Part shown: positions 5,446-15,005 of the stretch, piece after piece
How positions within the stretch are numbered: the first letter of the stretch is position 1
Layout: each line of letters begins with the position of its first letter
Source: Microcaldota archaeon
GTDB lineage: Archaea > Micrarchaeota > Micrarchaeia > Micrarchaeales > Micrarchaeaceae
Direction of reading: 5' to 3'
DNA: 62,916 bases
NCBI GenBank assembly: GCA_021828155.1
Contig: JAKAST010000003.1
Location: 1-62,916, forward strand
The notes under the pieces: generated by a model
The model's input: only the letters and a program-made list of their open reading frames with translations
Database searches by the model: none
What the model was told of the DNA's origin: nothing
Position numbers and translations under genes: made by a program

Positions 5446-8376
5446 TCAGCCCTTCGCAACTCCGAGGGGCACGAGCCTGGCCACTATGTTAGATATCTTG
5501 GCGCCGGCCACGCTTGCCACCACGTCATCGACGTTCTTGTAGGCCCATGCAGCCTCTTCGCTGATGAGCTTCCGGCTCCTGACCCTGAATTCGACGTGCT
5601 TGCTGGCCAGATCGTTCATCGTCTTGGAAACGGGTATGTCGCGTATTGCCTGGTGCCTCGACATGAGCCTGCCTGAGCCGTGGCATGACGACCCGAAGCT
5701 CTCTTCCATTGCTTCCTGCCTGCCCGCGAGCACGTAGCTTGCGGTGCCCATGCTGCCCGGTATCAAAACAGGCTGGCCGACATCGCGGTATATTTTCGGG
5801 ACTGCCTCGTTGCCGGGGCCGAACGCCCTGGTAGCACCCTTCCTGTGCACGTAGAGCTTGGTGCGCTTCCCTTCCACTGTGTGCTCCTCCAGCTTCGCGA
5901 TATTGTGCGCCACGTCGTATACGAGTTCCATTCCCAGAGCATCGGCGCTCTTGCCGAACACCTCTGTGAAGCTCTTCCTTACCAAGTGAGTCATTATCTG
6001 CCTGTTAACGAACGCGAAGTTCACTGCGGAGCGCATAGCGGCGAGGTAGTTGTCTGCCTCCTTCGAGCCGATATATGCATAGAGCAGCTCCGGGTCGGGC
6101 AGGGTTATGTGCTCCTTTATCCTGTACTCCTCGAACGTGCGCAGATAGTCGCTGCACACCTGGTGGCCGTAGCCCCTGGAGCCGCTGTGGAGCATTACAA
6201 CCACCTGGTCCTTTTCAAGGGCGAAGGCCTCTGCTATGCCCTTGTCCATAATTTGCTCTACCTTTTGCACTTCCAGGAAGTGATTGCCTGCGCCGAGCGT
6301 GCCTAGCTGCGAAACCCCGCGCTTCTTTGCGAGGTCGCTCACCTTGTCGGGATTGGCGCCCTCCATAACGCCTGTTTCCTCGGTGCGGTCTGCGTCGTCC
6401 TCAAAGCCGAAACCCTTGGAGATTATATATGGCACACCCTCGGTCGCTACCCTCTCCAGGTCGTGCCTTGTGAAGCCCAAGCTTATCTTGCTGCCGACGC
6501 CACTCGGCACATTGTTGAACAGCCTGTCCATGAGCTGGGGAAGCTTGGGGCGCACGTCTTCCTCCTTCAGATTAGTTCTTATCAGCCTGACACCGCAGTT
6601 AGATACAACAATTCCATTCGCAATAAAATCGTGGTTTGGGTCGCCAACAGTGATATCGTATACATAGCCGTCATAGGGTTCTTCTGTTATTTTTATTATC
6701 TCGTCGAGCACAAAACCCTCGCTGATGTGTGAGGCTCTTGAAAACTCTTCGAAGTGTTCTTGTTTCCATATTCTGGCATCCCCGTTACGGCCCCACACCG
6801 AATGCTCGATGAAGCTAGCGTCTGTTTTTTCCACCTGCAGGGTTTGTATTATCTCTTCCGTGCTCCTGCCCGAATTATGCATCGCTATTGCAGTATATCT
6901 CATGTGGTTGCGGAGCTCCCTTTTGGCAAGTAGCCAATTTAGATATAGTGTTGCGAGACTCGCGAGAGTTGCTTTCGCTTTACAGTATTCGTATGACACT
7001 GTAGAGAAGAACTTTATCAGGTTACTGGTGTTCGATAGGACCTGGAGACGATGCCCGATTGTCCGCCCGTGTTTGCCATCGTACGCATAACCCTCTACTC
7101 TGGATATTGGAGAACATTCTATAGAAAGGGACTGCAACATCTCCTTCAAATCCTGCAGGAACTCTTTTGCGTTGTATGCGAGAGATTCAAGCTTGTTTAT
7201 ACCTACTGTGGGCGCCATAAAGTTGTATCCGTTATTTGTTATCGGCTTTGTCATCTCGGCGCCAAAATACGCTGCAAGGAAAAGGCGTTTCTGCCACCCC
7301 TCAGCCTTCTTAATCCAGTCTGGCACAGTATATGCTTGTATTGTTTTATTCCCAAGCGGCACACCCAGCACAGACATAAGAACGCCGAATGCACGCGAAG
7401 ATACATGCAGACTGTATTCTTCATTTTCGAATGTTTGCGTGCCGTATCTGGTTGTTATGCGGCAATGTCTCTTCCTTGAATGAATAGCTGATTTGACGCC
7501 TATGGAAAACAAATCTGCCTTCACGTCTTCTAAGTCCTCTCTCTTTCCATAGATGGAGGCTATCAACGTGGTCTTTGGTATTGTACCGTCCCCAAAAATA
7601 AGACCCATCACTTTAAGGAGCACAGGCACTTTCGGATCTGTAAGGCGCAAATCCACAAAACCAAGCCTTTTTAGCTTGTTCATGATCTGCGTCTTGGCAT
7701 GCCCGGCGCTGGTTATGCCTAAGTCGTCCAACGCTTTCCCCAGAGCGTCTGCACTCGCTAAAATGCTGTCTTTTGCTTTTGAGAATTCTACACCCTCGAA
7801 ACCTGTGACCATTACCCTTTTACCTATCGCAAGATGGTCCATGCGCACCATCCCCTCACCAGTTAGTATTGGGTGGTCGGCTGTTGCGGCCAGTTCCTTG
7901 CCGTGTTTGGTCTTTATCCTCAAAATTTTGCCTTCGTTTCCTTTCTTCAGAGATAGAAGCACATTTGCGGATGCGCCGATGCTCTTGGTTCTATCGTATA
8001 TCCTAACAGAATCTGACGAGATGGCGCTTATGCGCTCCCATGCACCGAATCTATTAAGCACCCTTGAGTCTTTGTGGAGGCAGTTAATATCGAAACCGAT
8101 TGCCCCGGGTGAAATTATGCCTCCGTCTGAAGGAAATGCCGCTACGCCGCCGATTGGTACAGAATATCCTTCGTGCCCATCCGGCATCACAAGCATCGCA
8201 TCTACTATGCTTGGAAGGGATGCCGTGTTTACTGCCTGGCTCAGCGTGCGGTCCTTACCCATCACCTTGATTACGTTATCGTTGGCGAAGATGCGCACCG
8301 GCACGTTCATGCCCTTTGACTGCTCTTTTCCTATCTCGTAAACAAAGTCGCTTACCTTTTTGAGCTCGAATCCCAT
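5446..8376 (-). CDS. rtcB: RtcB tRNA-splicing ligase precursor with intein
   Basis: 976-aa precursor. Residues 1-98 and 594-976 together form a normal RtcB of about 481 aa, the GTP- and Mn-dependent ligase that joins tRNA exons via 2',3'-cyclic phosphate/3'-phosphate ends. Motifs: GAIGFDIN and, after the intein, CGVRLIR (metal-binding Cys), GAGNHFLEV, HSGSRGYGHQ, AHNIAK, RKGATRAFG, and GSSCHGSGR with the guanylylated His. The intein sits between Asn98 and Cys594, directly before the catalytic metal ligand, so splicing is needed for activity. It is transcribed divergently from the ATPase operon. Start ATG 8376. Confidence 0.96.
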   Translation of the reverse strand: MGFELKKVSDFVYEIGKEQSKGMNVPVRIFANDNVIKVMGKDRTLSQAVNTASLPSIVDAMLVMPDGHEGYSVPIGGVAAFPSDGGIISPGAIGFDINCLHKDSRVLNRFGAWERISAISSDSVRIYDRTKSIGASANVLLSLKKGNEGKILRIKTKHGKELAATADHPILTGEGMVRMDHLAIGKRVMVTGFEGVEFSKAKDSILASADALGKALDDLGITSAGHAKTQIMNKLKRLGFVDLRLTDPKVPVLLKVMGLIFGDGTIPKTTLIASIYGKREDLEDVKADLFSIGVKSAIHSRKRHCRITTRYGTQTFENEEYSLHVSSRAFGVLMSVLGVPLGNKTIQAYTVPDWIKKAEGWQKRLFLAAYFGAEMTKPITNNGYNFMAPTVGINKLESLAYNAKEFLQDLKEMLQSLSIECSPISRVEGYAYDGKHGRTIGHRLQVLSNTSNLIKFFSTVSYEYCKAKATLASLATLYLNWLLAKRELRNHMRYTAIAMHNSGRSTEEIIQTLQVEKTDASFIEHSVWGRNGDARIWKQEHFEEFSRASHISEGFVLDEIIKITEEPYDGYVYDITVGDPNHDFIANGIVVSNCGVRLIRTNLKEEDVRPKLPQLMDRLFNNVPSGVGSKISLGFTRHDLERVATEGVPYIISKGFGFEDDADRTEETGVMEGANPDKVSDLAKKRGVSQLGTLGAGNHFLEVQKVEQIMDKGIAEAFALEKDQVVVMLHSGSRGYGHQVCSDYLRTFEEYRIKEHITLPDPELLYAYIGSKEADNYLAAMRSAVNFAFVNRQIMTHLVRKSFTEVFGKSADALGMELVYDVAHNIAKLEEHTVEGKRTKLYVHRKGATRAFGPGNEAVPKIYRDVGQPVLIPGSMGTASYVLAGRQEAMEESFGSSCHGSGRLMSRHQAIRDIPVSKTMNDLASKHVEFRVRSRKLISEEAAWAYKNVDDVVASVAGAKISNIVARLVPLGVAKG
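6598..8082 (-). mobile_element. Intein in RtcB with LAGLIDADG homing endonuclease
   Basis: About 495 residues (99-593 of the precursor). Block A starts with Cys (CLHKDSRVLNRFG); block B has TADHPILT with its His; block F/G reads VYDITVGDPNHDFIANG then VVSN, followed by Cys+1 of the C-extein. The penultimate residue is Ser instead of the usual His. The endonuclease has a clear first LAGLIDADG motif (VMGLIFGDG), but the second (LAAYFGAEM) has Glu where Asp is normal, so cleavage activity is uncertain. The intein is visibly less GC-rich than the exteins, consistent with transfer. Inteins at this DIN/CGVR site are known in other archaeal RtcB proteins. Confidence 0.92.
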
Positions 8377-8423
8377 CAGACCACTGCATTGAGGAAGAAT
8401 TATGACGAAAAAACGCCAGGCTT

Positions 8424-8456
8424 AACTATACATTCAGCCTGTGAGCCTATATAAAT
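8424..8456. promoter_or_regulatory. Divergent promoters for rtcB and the ATPase operon
   Basis: TATATAAAT (8448-8456) points rightwards, about 80 nt before atpK, predicting a leader of roughly 55 nt. On the minus strand GTATAGTTA (about 8424-8432) lies about 50 nt before the rtcB ATG. Assigned by position and archaeal TATA similarity only. Confidence 0.45.
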
Positions 8457-8536
8457 ATTGTGTTGCAAAATAATCTGAAGACTCTTTCAATCCGAGTCGT
8501 GCCTTCGTTTGGCTTTAACGCTTGATTGGTGAATTT

Positions 8537-8758
8537 ATGGCAGTAGATCCGTTGTATGCTGTCGCCGCTTCTATCGCGATAGCAGGAGGACTTATAGGCA
8601 CAGGAATGGCACAGCAGGGCATCGGCGCTGCGGGCATGGGCATAATTGCTGAGAGGCCGGAGAAGTTCGGACAGGTGCTGTTCTTCTTCGTTATACCAGA
8701 AACCCTCTGGATAATCGGCTTCGTGCTCGGCCTGATATTGCTGCTGCAGATACTTTGA
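8537..8758 (+). CDS. atpK: A-type ATPase proteolipid subunit K (c ring)
   Basis: 73-aa, two-helix proteolipid forming the membrane rotor ring. Helix 1 (about 6-36) is glycine- and alanine-rich (GGLIGTGMAQQGIGAAG); helix 2 (about 45-72) contains the ion-carrying carboxylate Glu55 in FVIPETLWIIGF. I chose the ATG at 8537 because GGTGA lies 4 nt upstream; an in-frame TTG at 8522 would add five residues before it. Unlike many archaea, this gene and not atpH/atpI opens the operon. Whether the ion is H+ or Na+ cannot be decided here. Confidence 0.95.
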   Translation: MAVDPLYAVAASIAIAGGLIGTGMAQQGIGAAGMGIIAERPEKFGQVLFFFVIPETLWIIGFVLGLILLLQIL

Positions 8759-8775
8759 CGCCACAGCGTGCTTAG

Positions 8776-9351
8776 ATGGGACTAGAAGACATCCTGGAAG
8801 GCATAGACAGGACAGCTAAGGAGAACGCGAAGCGCATAACCGACGAGGCCGAGCTTGAGGCAAACCGCATACGCGCAGACGCTGATGCCAAGGCGCGCGA
8901 CATCACGCAGGATTATTCCTCAAGGGCCGAGAGCGATGCGAAGCAGCTCGCAACAAGGGAGCTGTCGAAGGCCAGCATAGCCGCGAAGATGGCGTACAGC
9001 ATGAGGGTAAACGAACTGATAAGCGCGGCTATCGGTTCCATACGCAGCGGTTTACAGAAGTACGCGAAGAGCCCTACGTACAAGAAGCTGCTTGCGGTCC
9101 TGGCCGACAGGGCTGCGAGCGAACTTGGAGACGGATGCACGCTATACGTGCAGGCAAGCGACATGCAGCTGATTAAGAACGGAGGCGCCTTCGCAGCGGC
9201 GCAGGCGAAGGAGAAGTTCGCGGGTGGGCTTAAGGGCGTTTCTGCCGACGGCAAGCAGGAGGTAGACTACACGCTTGAGGCGATTCTCGATGGACTGCAC
9301 GGAAAAATCGCGCTGGAGCTCATGAAGCAGATAAAGGGCAGCAAGAAGTGA
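8776..9351 (+). CDS. atpE: A-type ATPase subunit E (peripheral stalk)
   Basis: 191 aa. Residues 1-80 are a charged alanine-rich coiled coil (EGIDRTAKENAKRITDEAE) typical of the stator stalk, which pairs with subunit H; the C-terminal part is the globular domain that caps the A3B3 head. Length and layout match archaeal subunit E. Starts 17 nt after atpK. Stop TGA 9349-9351 is followed 4 nt later by the GTG of atpC. Confidence 0.93.
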   Translation: MGLEDILEGIDRTAKENAKRITDEAELEANRIRADADAKARDITQDYSSRAESDAKQLATRELSKASIAAKMAYSMRVNELISAAIGSIRSGLQKYAKSPTYKKLLAVLADRAASELGDGCTLYVQASDMQLIKNGGAFAAAQAKEKFAGGLKGVSADGKQEVDYTLEAILDGLHGKIALELMKQIKGSKK

Positions 9352-9355
9352 GGCA

Positions 9356-10411
9356 GTGGACTCTACATACACTGGCAAATACGGCCAGCTCAGGGTGCTA
9401 AAGACGGGCTTCCTGTCCAGCGACTTCGTAGAGCAGCTGGAGCAGAAGGAGCCAGAAGACTTCCTTAGGGCGCTGAGCGGCACCGCTTACAGGAAGGAGA
9501 TAGACGCCTTTTCCGGGCTCTACAAGGGCGCTGATCTTGTCAGCGTGGTGCTCAATGCGCATGCAATGAACACGGTAAGGAATGCTTACATAGCATTGCC
9601 GCCGCTGGCGCGCGACTTCGTAGTCGCGTACACGAGCAAGTACGACGTAGAGAACATAAAGCTCATACTCTCCTCTAAGAAGCTAAACTACAGCGTGGAA
9701 AGCACAGAGATGTTCCTTATGGTGCACAGGAATGTGCCTGTGGGCGTTATCAGCGGCCCGATAAGCATGGAGGAGTACAAGACGATAATAGCACAAAAGG
9801 ACATAGAGGGCGTTGTAGACGCGCTTGCAAGGCACGGCTATGGCACTATACTGCTCAAGTTCCTTGACCAGACGCTGAAAACAGGCGACATATCGGAGAT
9901 GGTTGTTGCGCTCGACCTTGCGTACTATGAGAGGCTGAAGGCCGCGCTCCGCTTCTACACAGGCAACGAGGGGCTCCTATTCGAGTACGTCAAGGAGCTG
10001 ATAGACGTAAAGAACATCATGAGCGTGCTGAAGGCGATAGAGGCCGGCTACAAGGACGTTAGCTCATACCTTGTAAAAGGCGGCAACATGACGGACTCGA
10101 AGCTTGCTGAGATGGCCTCAAAGAGGGTCGACGAGCTGCGCAACGAAATGCCATACAGGATAGACGAGGCGTTCGACATGTACAGAAACGATCCTTACCT
10201 AACATACTTCGAGGCCGCGCTCAGGAGCGCGATGCTCAGGAAATACCTGAAGCTCTTCGACGAGTCCGCAATCTCGCTCGCTTACATAATGGCGTTCATA
10301 ATAAGAGCGGAGGTAGAGCGGGACGAGCTGAGGCTCGCATGGACGAACAGGTACTATGGCGTAAGCAAGGAGCGCATAGAGAACCTTAAGATACTCAAGC
10401 ACCTTCAATGA
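9356..10411 (+). CDS. atpC: A-type ATPase subunit C (d-type rotor cap)
   Basis: 351-aa, almost wholly helical protein (vacuolar d/AC39 family) that couples the central stalk to the membrane ring. Family signs include SGLYKGADLVSVVLNAHAMN, AYTSKYDVENIKLIL and the C-terminal FIIRAEVERDELRLAW. Starts with GTG at 9356, 4 nt after the atpE stop. Third gene of the ATPase operon. Confidence 0.92.
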   Translation: MDSTYTGKYGQLRVLKTGFLSSDFVEQLEQKEPEDFLRALSGTAYRKEIDAFSGLYKGADLVSVVLNAHAMNTVRNAYIALPPLARDFVVAYTSKYDVENIKLILSSKKLNYSVESTEMFLMVHRNVPVGVISGPISMEEYKTIIAQKDIEGVVDALARHGYGTILLKFLDQTLKTGDISEMVVALDLAYYERLKAALRFYTGNEGLLFEYVKELIDVKNIMSVLKAIEAGYKDVSSYLVKGGNMTDSKLAEMASKRVDELRNEMPYRIDEAFDMYRNDPYLTYFEAALRSAMLRKYLKLFDESAISLAYIMAFIIRAEVERDELRLAWTNRYYGVSKERIENLKILKHLQ

Positions 10412-10426
10412 GATTGGAGTGGAACT

Positions 10427-10750
10427 ATGCAGTTCGACAAGATAGCTGTCGTTGGCGAGCGCGAAATAGCCCTGGGCTTCGAGCTTGTAGGCGTGAGCGA
10501 CGTGTTCATAAGCTCCGGAGAGGAAGCAGTAAGGAAGCTCGGCGAGATCATGGAGGGCAAGGATTACGGGCTCGTAATAGTATCGGACAGCGTAAGACGC
10601 ATTATGGGCAGCGCAATGCGGCGCACCGCAGAGACAGTGCTGAGGCCGCTCGTCGTGTTCGTGCCCGCGTCTAACGCAGACGAAAATGAGGAGTCCGTAG
10701 AGGCCCTTGCGAAGAGGGTGCTTGGGGTAGACATCAAAAACGTGAAGTAG
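10427..10750 (+). CDS. atpF: A-type ATPase subunit F (central stalk)
   Basis: 107 aa, Rossmann-like alpha/beta protein of the rotor axle. The pattern KIAVVGEREIALGFELVGV, then YGLVIVSDSV, is typical, with a flexible C-terminal helix (SVEALAKRVLGVDI). The stop TAG is immediately followed by the atpA ATG at 10751 with no spacer, suggesting translational coupling. Confidence 0.94.
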   Translation: MQFDKIAVVGEREIALGFELVGVSDVFISSGEEAVRKLGEIMEGKDYGLVIVSDSVRRIMGSAMRRTAETVLRPLVVFVPASNADENEESVEALAKRVLGVDIKNVK

Positions 10751-12505
10751 ATGGCCGGAATAATATACAGGATATCTGGACCCGTAGTCACGGTGAACGG
10801 GCTCGACAATCCAAAGATGTATGACGTTGTCAAGGTAGGCGAAGCCGCACTCATAGGCGAGATAATAAAGCTGGAGGGCGGCAATGCTATAGTCCAGGTT
10901 TACGAGGACACGAGCGGCCTGCGCCCCGGAGAAAAGGTTGTCAACACCGGCGCGCCCCTCTCCGTGGAGCTGGGCCCGGGCCTTATAAGCTCAATATACG
11001 ACGGAATACAGCGCCCGCTCGACAAGATAATGGCCTCTGTGGGCGACTTCATAGCAAGGGGCGTGACAGCAGACCCTCTCGACACGAAGAAGAAATGGAG
11101 CTTCAAACCCACTGTAAAGAACGGCACAGAGGTGAAGGGCGGCGATGTGATAGGAGAGGTTGACGAGACCAGCCTGATAAAGCACCGAGTGCTGGTGCCG
11201 CCCGGCGTCGCAGGTAAGATATCCGGGCTTGGGGATGGCGACTTCACAGTAACGGACACCATAGCAAAGGTTGCTACTGGCAATGGCACTGTAGAGATCA
11301 GGCTGGCGCAGAAGTGGCCGGTGAGGGCGGCACGGCCTGTCGCCGAAAAGATAATGCTAGATGCGCCGCTTCTGACAGGACAGCGCGTAATAGACACGCT
11401 CTTCCCTGTGGCGAAGGGAGGCACAGCAGCAGTGCCGGGGCCCTTCGGGAGCGGGAAGACGATAATACAGCATCAGCTCGCCAAATGGTCTGATGCCGAT
11501 GTGATTGTATACTGCGGCACCGGGGAGCGCGGGAACGAGATGACTGAGGTACTTGCAACATTCCCGGAGCTCAAGGACCCGAAGACAGGCAGGCCTCTTA
11601 TGGACAGGACAGTCCTTATCGCGAACACCTCCAACATGCCTGTTGCAGCAAGAGAGGCCAGCATTTACACGAGCATAACCATAGCTGAGTACTACAGGGA
11701 CATGGGCTACAGCGTGGCCCTCATGGCCGACAGCACCTCGCGCTGGGCCGAGGCGCTCAGGGAGATATCCGGAAGGCTTGAGGAGATGCCCGGCGAGGAG
11801 GGCTATCCCGCGTATCTGGGGAGGAAGGTCGCTGAATTCTACGAGCGCGCTGGCAAGGTGCACACGCTTAACGGGAGCACGGGCTCGATTACCGCAATAG
11901 GCGCAGTGTCGCCCCCGGGCGGAGATACCTCCGAGCCGGTTTCGCAGAGCACGCTCAGGGTGACGCGCGTATTCTGGGCGCTCGACGCGGCGCTCGCGAA
12001 CAGCAGGCACTTCCCCGCGATCAACTGGCTCAACAGCTACTCGCTGTACGCTGATGATCTGGCTAAGTGGTATGCCGAAAACGTCGGCAATGACTGGCAC
12101 GATCTCTATCAGGGCGCAATGAGGACCCTGCAGAGGGACGCCGAGATAAATGAGATAGTGCAGCTCGTCGGCTACGACGCACTTCCTGAAATGGACAAGC
12201 TAACCCTTGACATAGCGAAGAGCATAAAGGAGGACTATCTGCAGCAGAGCGCTTTCGACGATGTTGATACCTACACCTCGATGCAGAAGCAGCACCTCAT
12301 GCTCAAGGCCATAATGGAGCTTGGAAATGAGGAAGCTGCGGCCGTGAAGAGGGGCGTCTCGACTGCGCAGCTCTCGGGGCTGCAGGTGAAGCAGAAGATA
12401 GCCAGGATGAAGTTCGTAAAGGAGGAGGCCGTGAAGGCGTACTACGATGATATCATGAAAGACATAGCCGCAGTTAAGGACATGAAGCCAGAGACTATGC
12501 AGTAG
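10751..12505 (+). CDS. atpA: A-type ATPase catalytic subunit A
   Basis: 584 aa. The P-loop GPFGSGKT at residues 230-237 includes the archaeal subunit-A version of Walker A; GERGNEM and [18 protein letters not shown] carry the catalytic Glu and Walker B regions. The long insertion between the N-terminal barrel and the nucleotide domain (about 110-200), typical of A subunits, is present. No intein, although this gene is a frequent intein host in archaea. Adjacent to atpF with zero spacing and 8 nt before atpB. Confidence 0.97.
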   Translation: MAGIIYRISGPVVTVNGLDNPKMYDVVKVGEAALIGEIIKLEGGNAIVQVYEDTSGLRPGEKVVNTGAPLSVELGPGLISSIYDGIQRPLDKIMASVGDFIARGVTADPLDTKKKWSFKPTVKNGTEVKGGDVIGEVDETSLIKHRVLVPPGVAGKISGLGDGDFTVTDTIAKVATGNGTVEIRLAQKWPVRAARPVAEKIMLDAPLLTGQRVIDTLFPVAKGGTAAVPGPFGSGKTIIQHQLAKWSDADVIVYCGTGERGNEMTEVLATFPELKDPKTGRPLMDRTVLIANTSNMPVAAREASIYTSITIAEYYRDMGYSVALMADSTSRWAEALREISGRLEEMPGEEGYPAYLGRKVAEFYERAGKVHTLNGSTGSITAIGAVSPPGGDTSEPVSQSTLRVTRVFWALDAALANSRHFPAINWLNSYSLYADDLAKWYAENVGNDWHDLYQGAMRTLQRDAEINEIVQLVGYDALPEMDKLTLDIAKSIKEDYLQQSAFDDVDTYTSMQKQHLMLKAIMELGNEEAAAVKRGVSTAQLSGLQVKQKIARMKFVKEEAVKAYYDDIMKDIAAVKDMKPETMQ

Positions 12506-12513
12506 GTGATTCT

Positions 12514-13902
12514 ATGAGCGATGTTTACTACAAAACAGTGAACCAGATAACTAATGTGCTGCTGTTCGTCGAGGGCGTCAAGGATGCGGCCTACAGCGAG
12601 CTCGTCGAGGTGCAGCTCGAGGACGGCCGCAGGGTTACCGGCCAGGTGCTGGACACGCGCGACGGGCTCGCCATAGTGCAGTCGTTCGGCGAGACCAGCG
12701 GCATGAACACGCAGCAGACACGCGTCAGGTTCCTTGGCACGACCGCCAGGCTGAACGTGAGCACTGACATGCTCGGCAGGGTATTCGACGGCATGGGAAG
12801 GCCGAGGGATGGGGGCCCGCAGATATACAGCAACGAGAGCCTCGACATAACCGGCGCTGCGATCAACCCCTATGCGAGAGAGGAGCCCTCAGAGTTCATA
12901 CAGACTGGCATATCTGCGATAGACGGGATGAACACGCTGGTAAGGGGGCAGAAGCTGCCGATATTTTCGGGCTCTGGGCTTCCGCACAACAGGCTCGCGG
13001 CGCAGATAGCGAGGCAGGCCAAGCTGCTCAACGATTCGGAGGGCTTCGGAGTTGTTTTTGCGGGCATAGGCATAAACAGCGAGGAGGCCAACTTCTTCAA
13101 GAGGGAATTCGAGGAAACTGGTGCGCTAGATAAGTCCGTGATGTTCCTTAACCTGTCATCAGAGCCGTCCATGGAGAGGATAATACTGCCAAGGCTGGCG
13201 CTCACCGCTGCCGAATATCTGGCCTACAGCCAGAACATGCACGTGCTTGTCATACTTACAGACATGACGAACTACTGCGAATCGCTGCACGAGATCAGCG
13301 CCGCAAGGAACGAGGTGCCAGGCAGGCGCGGCTACCCCGGCTATATGTACACCGACCTTGCCACGATATACGAAAGAGCGGGGAAGATACATGGCCGGAA
13401 GGGCTCGATAACGCAGTTGCCCATACTGACAATGCCGGGCGACGACATAACACACCCCATACCTGACCTTACCGGCTACATCACTGAGGGCCAGATAGTG
13501 CTGAGCAGGGACCTTCACAGGAAGGGAGTGTATCCGAATATCGACGTGCTGCTCTCGCTCTCGAGGCTCATGAACCAGGGCATAGGCAAGGGCAGGACAC
13601 GCGAGGACCATCGCGGAGTGGCTGACCAGCTCTATGCCGCGTACGCGAGGGGCAAGGAGCTCAGGAGCCTCACAGAGATAGTTGGCGAGGAGGCGCTGAG
13701 CGCAAACGATAAGCAGTTCCTTGCATTTGCTGACAAGTTCGAAGACGGCTTCGTAAACCAGGGCTACAGCGAGGACAGGGACATAGAGAAGACGCTCTCC
13801 ATAGGCTGGGAGCTCTTCAAGGACCTCGATGTCAGGGAGATGAAGCGCCTGAAGGACGAGCACATTGCCAAGTACGGCAAGTGGGATAATGCCGCAAAGT
13901 AG
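12514..13902 (+). CDS. atpB: A-type ATPase subunit B (non-catalytic)
   Basis: 462 aa. Alternates with A in the hexameric head. It lacks a functional P-loop ([15 protein letters not shown] in its place), as expected for B. Family motifs: [57 protein letters not shown] precedes the ATG. Its last 14 nt overlap atpD. Confidence 0.97.
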   Translation: MSDVYYKTVNQITNVLLFVEGVKDAAYSELVEVQLEDGRRVTGQVLDTRDGLAIVQSFGETSGMNTQQTRVRFLGTTARLNVSTDMLGRVFDGMGRPRDGGPQIYSNESLDITGAAINPYAREEPSEFIQTGISAIDGMNTLVRGQKLPIFSGSGLPHNRLAAQIARQAKLLNDSEGFGVVFAGIGINSEEANFFKREFEETGALDKSVMFLNLSSEPSMERIILPRLALTAAEYLAYSQNMHVLVILTDMTNYCESLHEISAARNEVPGRRGYPGYMYTDLATIYERAGKIHGRKGSITQLPILTMPGDDITHPIPDLTGYITEGQIVLSRDLHRKGVYPNIDVLLSLSRLMNQGIGKGRTREDHRGVADQLYAAYARGKELRSLTEIVGEEALSANDKQFLAFADKFEDGFVNQGYSEDRDIEKTLSIGWELFKDLDVREMKRLKDEHIAKYGKWDNAAK

Positions 13903-14509
13903 CATCAAGACCACCAGGATAGAGCTCATACGCACACGGGCAAGGATAGCCATGGCCAGGAAGGGGCTCAATTTGCTCAAGATGAAGCGCTCGAGCCTTG
14001 TGATTGCGTTCTTTGAGCTGGCGAGGCAGATAAAGCTTATGAGAGGGGGCATGCGGAAGGCTGTGCAGGCGGCCATGGAGAGCTCGCAGCTCGCAGAGCT
14101 GCACGCGGGCCGCATAACCCTGGACCGCATAGCAATGGAGCAGAGCCGCATAAGCGCGGGCATAGAGGCCAAGAATGTCATGGGGGTGCGCATACCAAAC
14201 GTGGGTTTATCAAAGGCCGCATCGCTCTCTGAGGCCTACGAGCTCATATCCGTGCCGACCGCGGTAGAGGATGCGAAGCGCAGCTACCTGAAGCTGTTCA
14301 ACATGCTGATAGAGATAGCCGAGAAGGAGAACTCGCTCAGGCTCCTGCTCTACGAGATAGAGAAGATAAACAGGCGCGCAAACGCGATAGAGAACTTCGC
14401 AATACCCAGCATGATAAGCAAGGCGACGTACATAAAGGGCAGGCTGGACGACATGGAGCGCGACCAGATCGTGTCTGTGAAATTCATAAAGGGTAAGATC
14501 AGTGGATAG
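13889..14509 (+). CDS. atpD: A-type ATPase subunit D (central shaft)
   Basis: 206 aa, long antiparallel coiled-coil shaft turning inside the A3B3 head: N-terminal helix [21 protein letters not shown] and C-terminal helix [16 protein letters not shown], both characteristic. I take ATG 13889 ([13 protein letters not shown]), overlapping atpB by 14 nt, because the conserved N-terminus starts there; earlier in-frame codons would add eight residues without family support. Confidence 0.94.
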   Translation: MPQSSIKTTRIELIRTRARIAMARKGLNLLKMKRSSLVIAFFELARQIKLMRGGMRKAVQAAMESSQLAELHAGRITLDRIAMEQSRISAGIEAKNVMGVRIPNVGLSKAASLSEAYELISVPTAVEDAKRSYLKLFNMLIEIAEKENSLRLLLYEIEKINRRANAIENFAIPSMISKATYIKGRLDDMERDQIVSVKFIKGKISG

Positions 14510-14678
14510 CGCAAACGATTACATAAGGAGGAAGTACCTTCACGCACAGCAAGGCATGCCGATCCGCATGAACGACAAGACAGCAAGATTCTCGCGGCTC
14601 AGGCTGGCCGTATTGGCATTCAACATCGCTGCGTCAATCGCACTGGTGGCCTATGCGGTGATGGTTGTACTGTCATAG
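14502..14678 (+). CDS. Small single-TM protein inside the ATPase operon (58 aa)
   Basis: A GTG-initiated frame overlaps the atpD stop by 8 nt and ends 9 nt before atpH, so it fills the only gap in the operon. The product has a basic N-terminal half (DYIRRKYLHAQQG, then RFSRLR) and one hydrophobic helix at about residues 36-57. An AGGAGG occurs inside the frame at 14525-14530, so initiation at internal ATG 14556 or 14568 is also possible. It is not a standard archaeal ATPase subunit. It may be a small membrane accessory or assembly factor for the V1/Vo interface. I do not recognise a family. Confidence 0.65.
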   Translation: MDSANDYIRRKYLHAQQGMPIRMNDKTARFSRLRLAVLAFNIAASIALVAYAVMVVLS

Positions 14679-14687
14679 GGAGATACG

Positions 14688-15005
14688 ATGAGCGACATAG
14701 ATACGCTTGAGAAGATCAAGAAGAAAGAAAGTGAGGCGCAGGAGCAGCTGGACAAGGCAAACAAGCAGGCTGTGGCACGCATTGAGGAAGCGAAGAGCTT
14801 CGCCGAAAAGAGCCTAAGGGATGCAGAGAGGAAGGCCAAGGCTGCGTACGACAATGCAATGAAATCCGCTGGCAATGATGCCGCCAAGCGCGCGGCTGAG
14901 ATAAAAGCCGAATGGGAAAAGAAAATTGCCGCGCTGACTGACATCGACGATAAGGATGCAATAGATCTCTTTGCGAAGGTAGTGAGCAAGGAATTTGGTG
15001 TATGA
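14688..15005 (+). CDS. atpH: A-type ATPase subunit H (stalk coiled coil)
   Basis: 105 aa, nearly all coiled coil (KKKESEAQEQLDKANKQAVA onward) with a short C-terminal helix (DAIDLFAKVVSKEFGV). This matches AhaH/G-type peripheral stalk subunits that dimerise with E. Placement after atpD instead of at the head of the operon is unusual. Its TGA is followed directly by the ATG of atpI. Confidence 0.88.
   Translation: MSDIDTLEKIKKKESEAQEQLDKANKQAVARIEEAKSFAEKSLRDAERKAKAAYDNAMKSAGNDAAKRAAEIKAEWEKKIAALTDIDDKDAIDLFAKVVSKEFGV

Noticed and set aside
7553-8341. 262-codon plus-strand frame inside the rtcB precursor gene
   Set aside because: Antisense to clear RtcB extein and intein motifs; no recognisable domain.
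13159-14193. 344-codon minus-strand frame over atpB/atpD
   Set aside because: Antisense shadow of well-recognised ATPase subunits.
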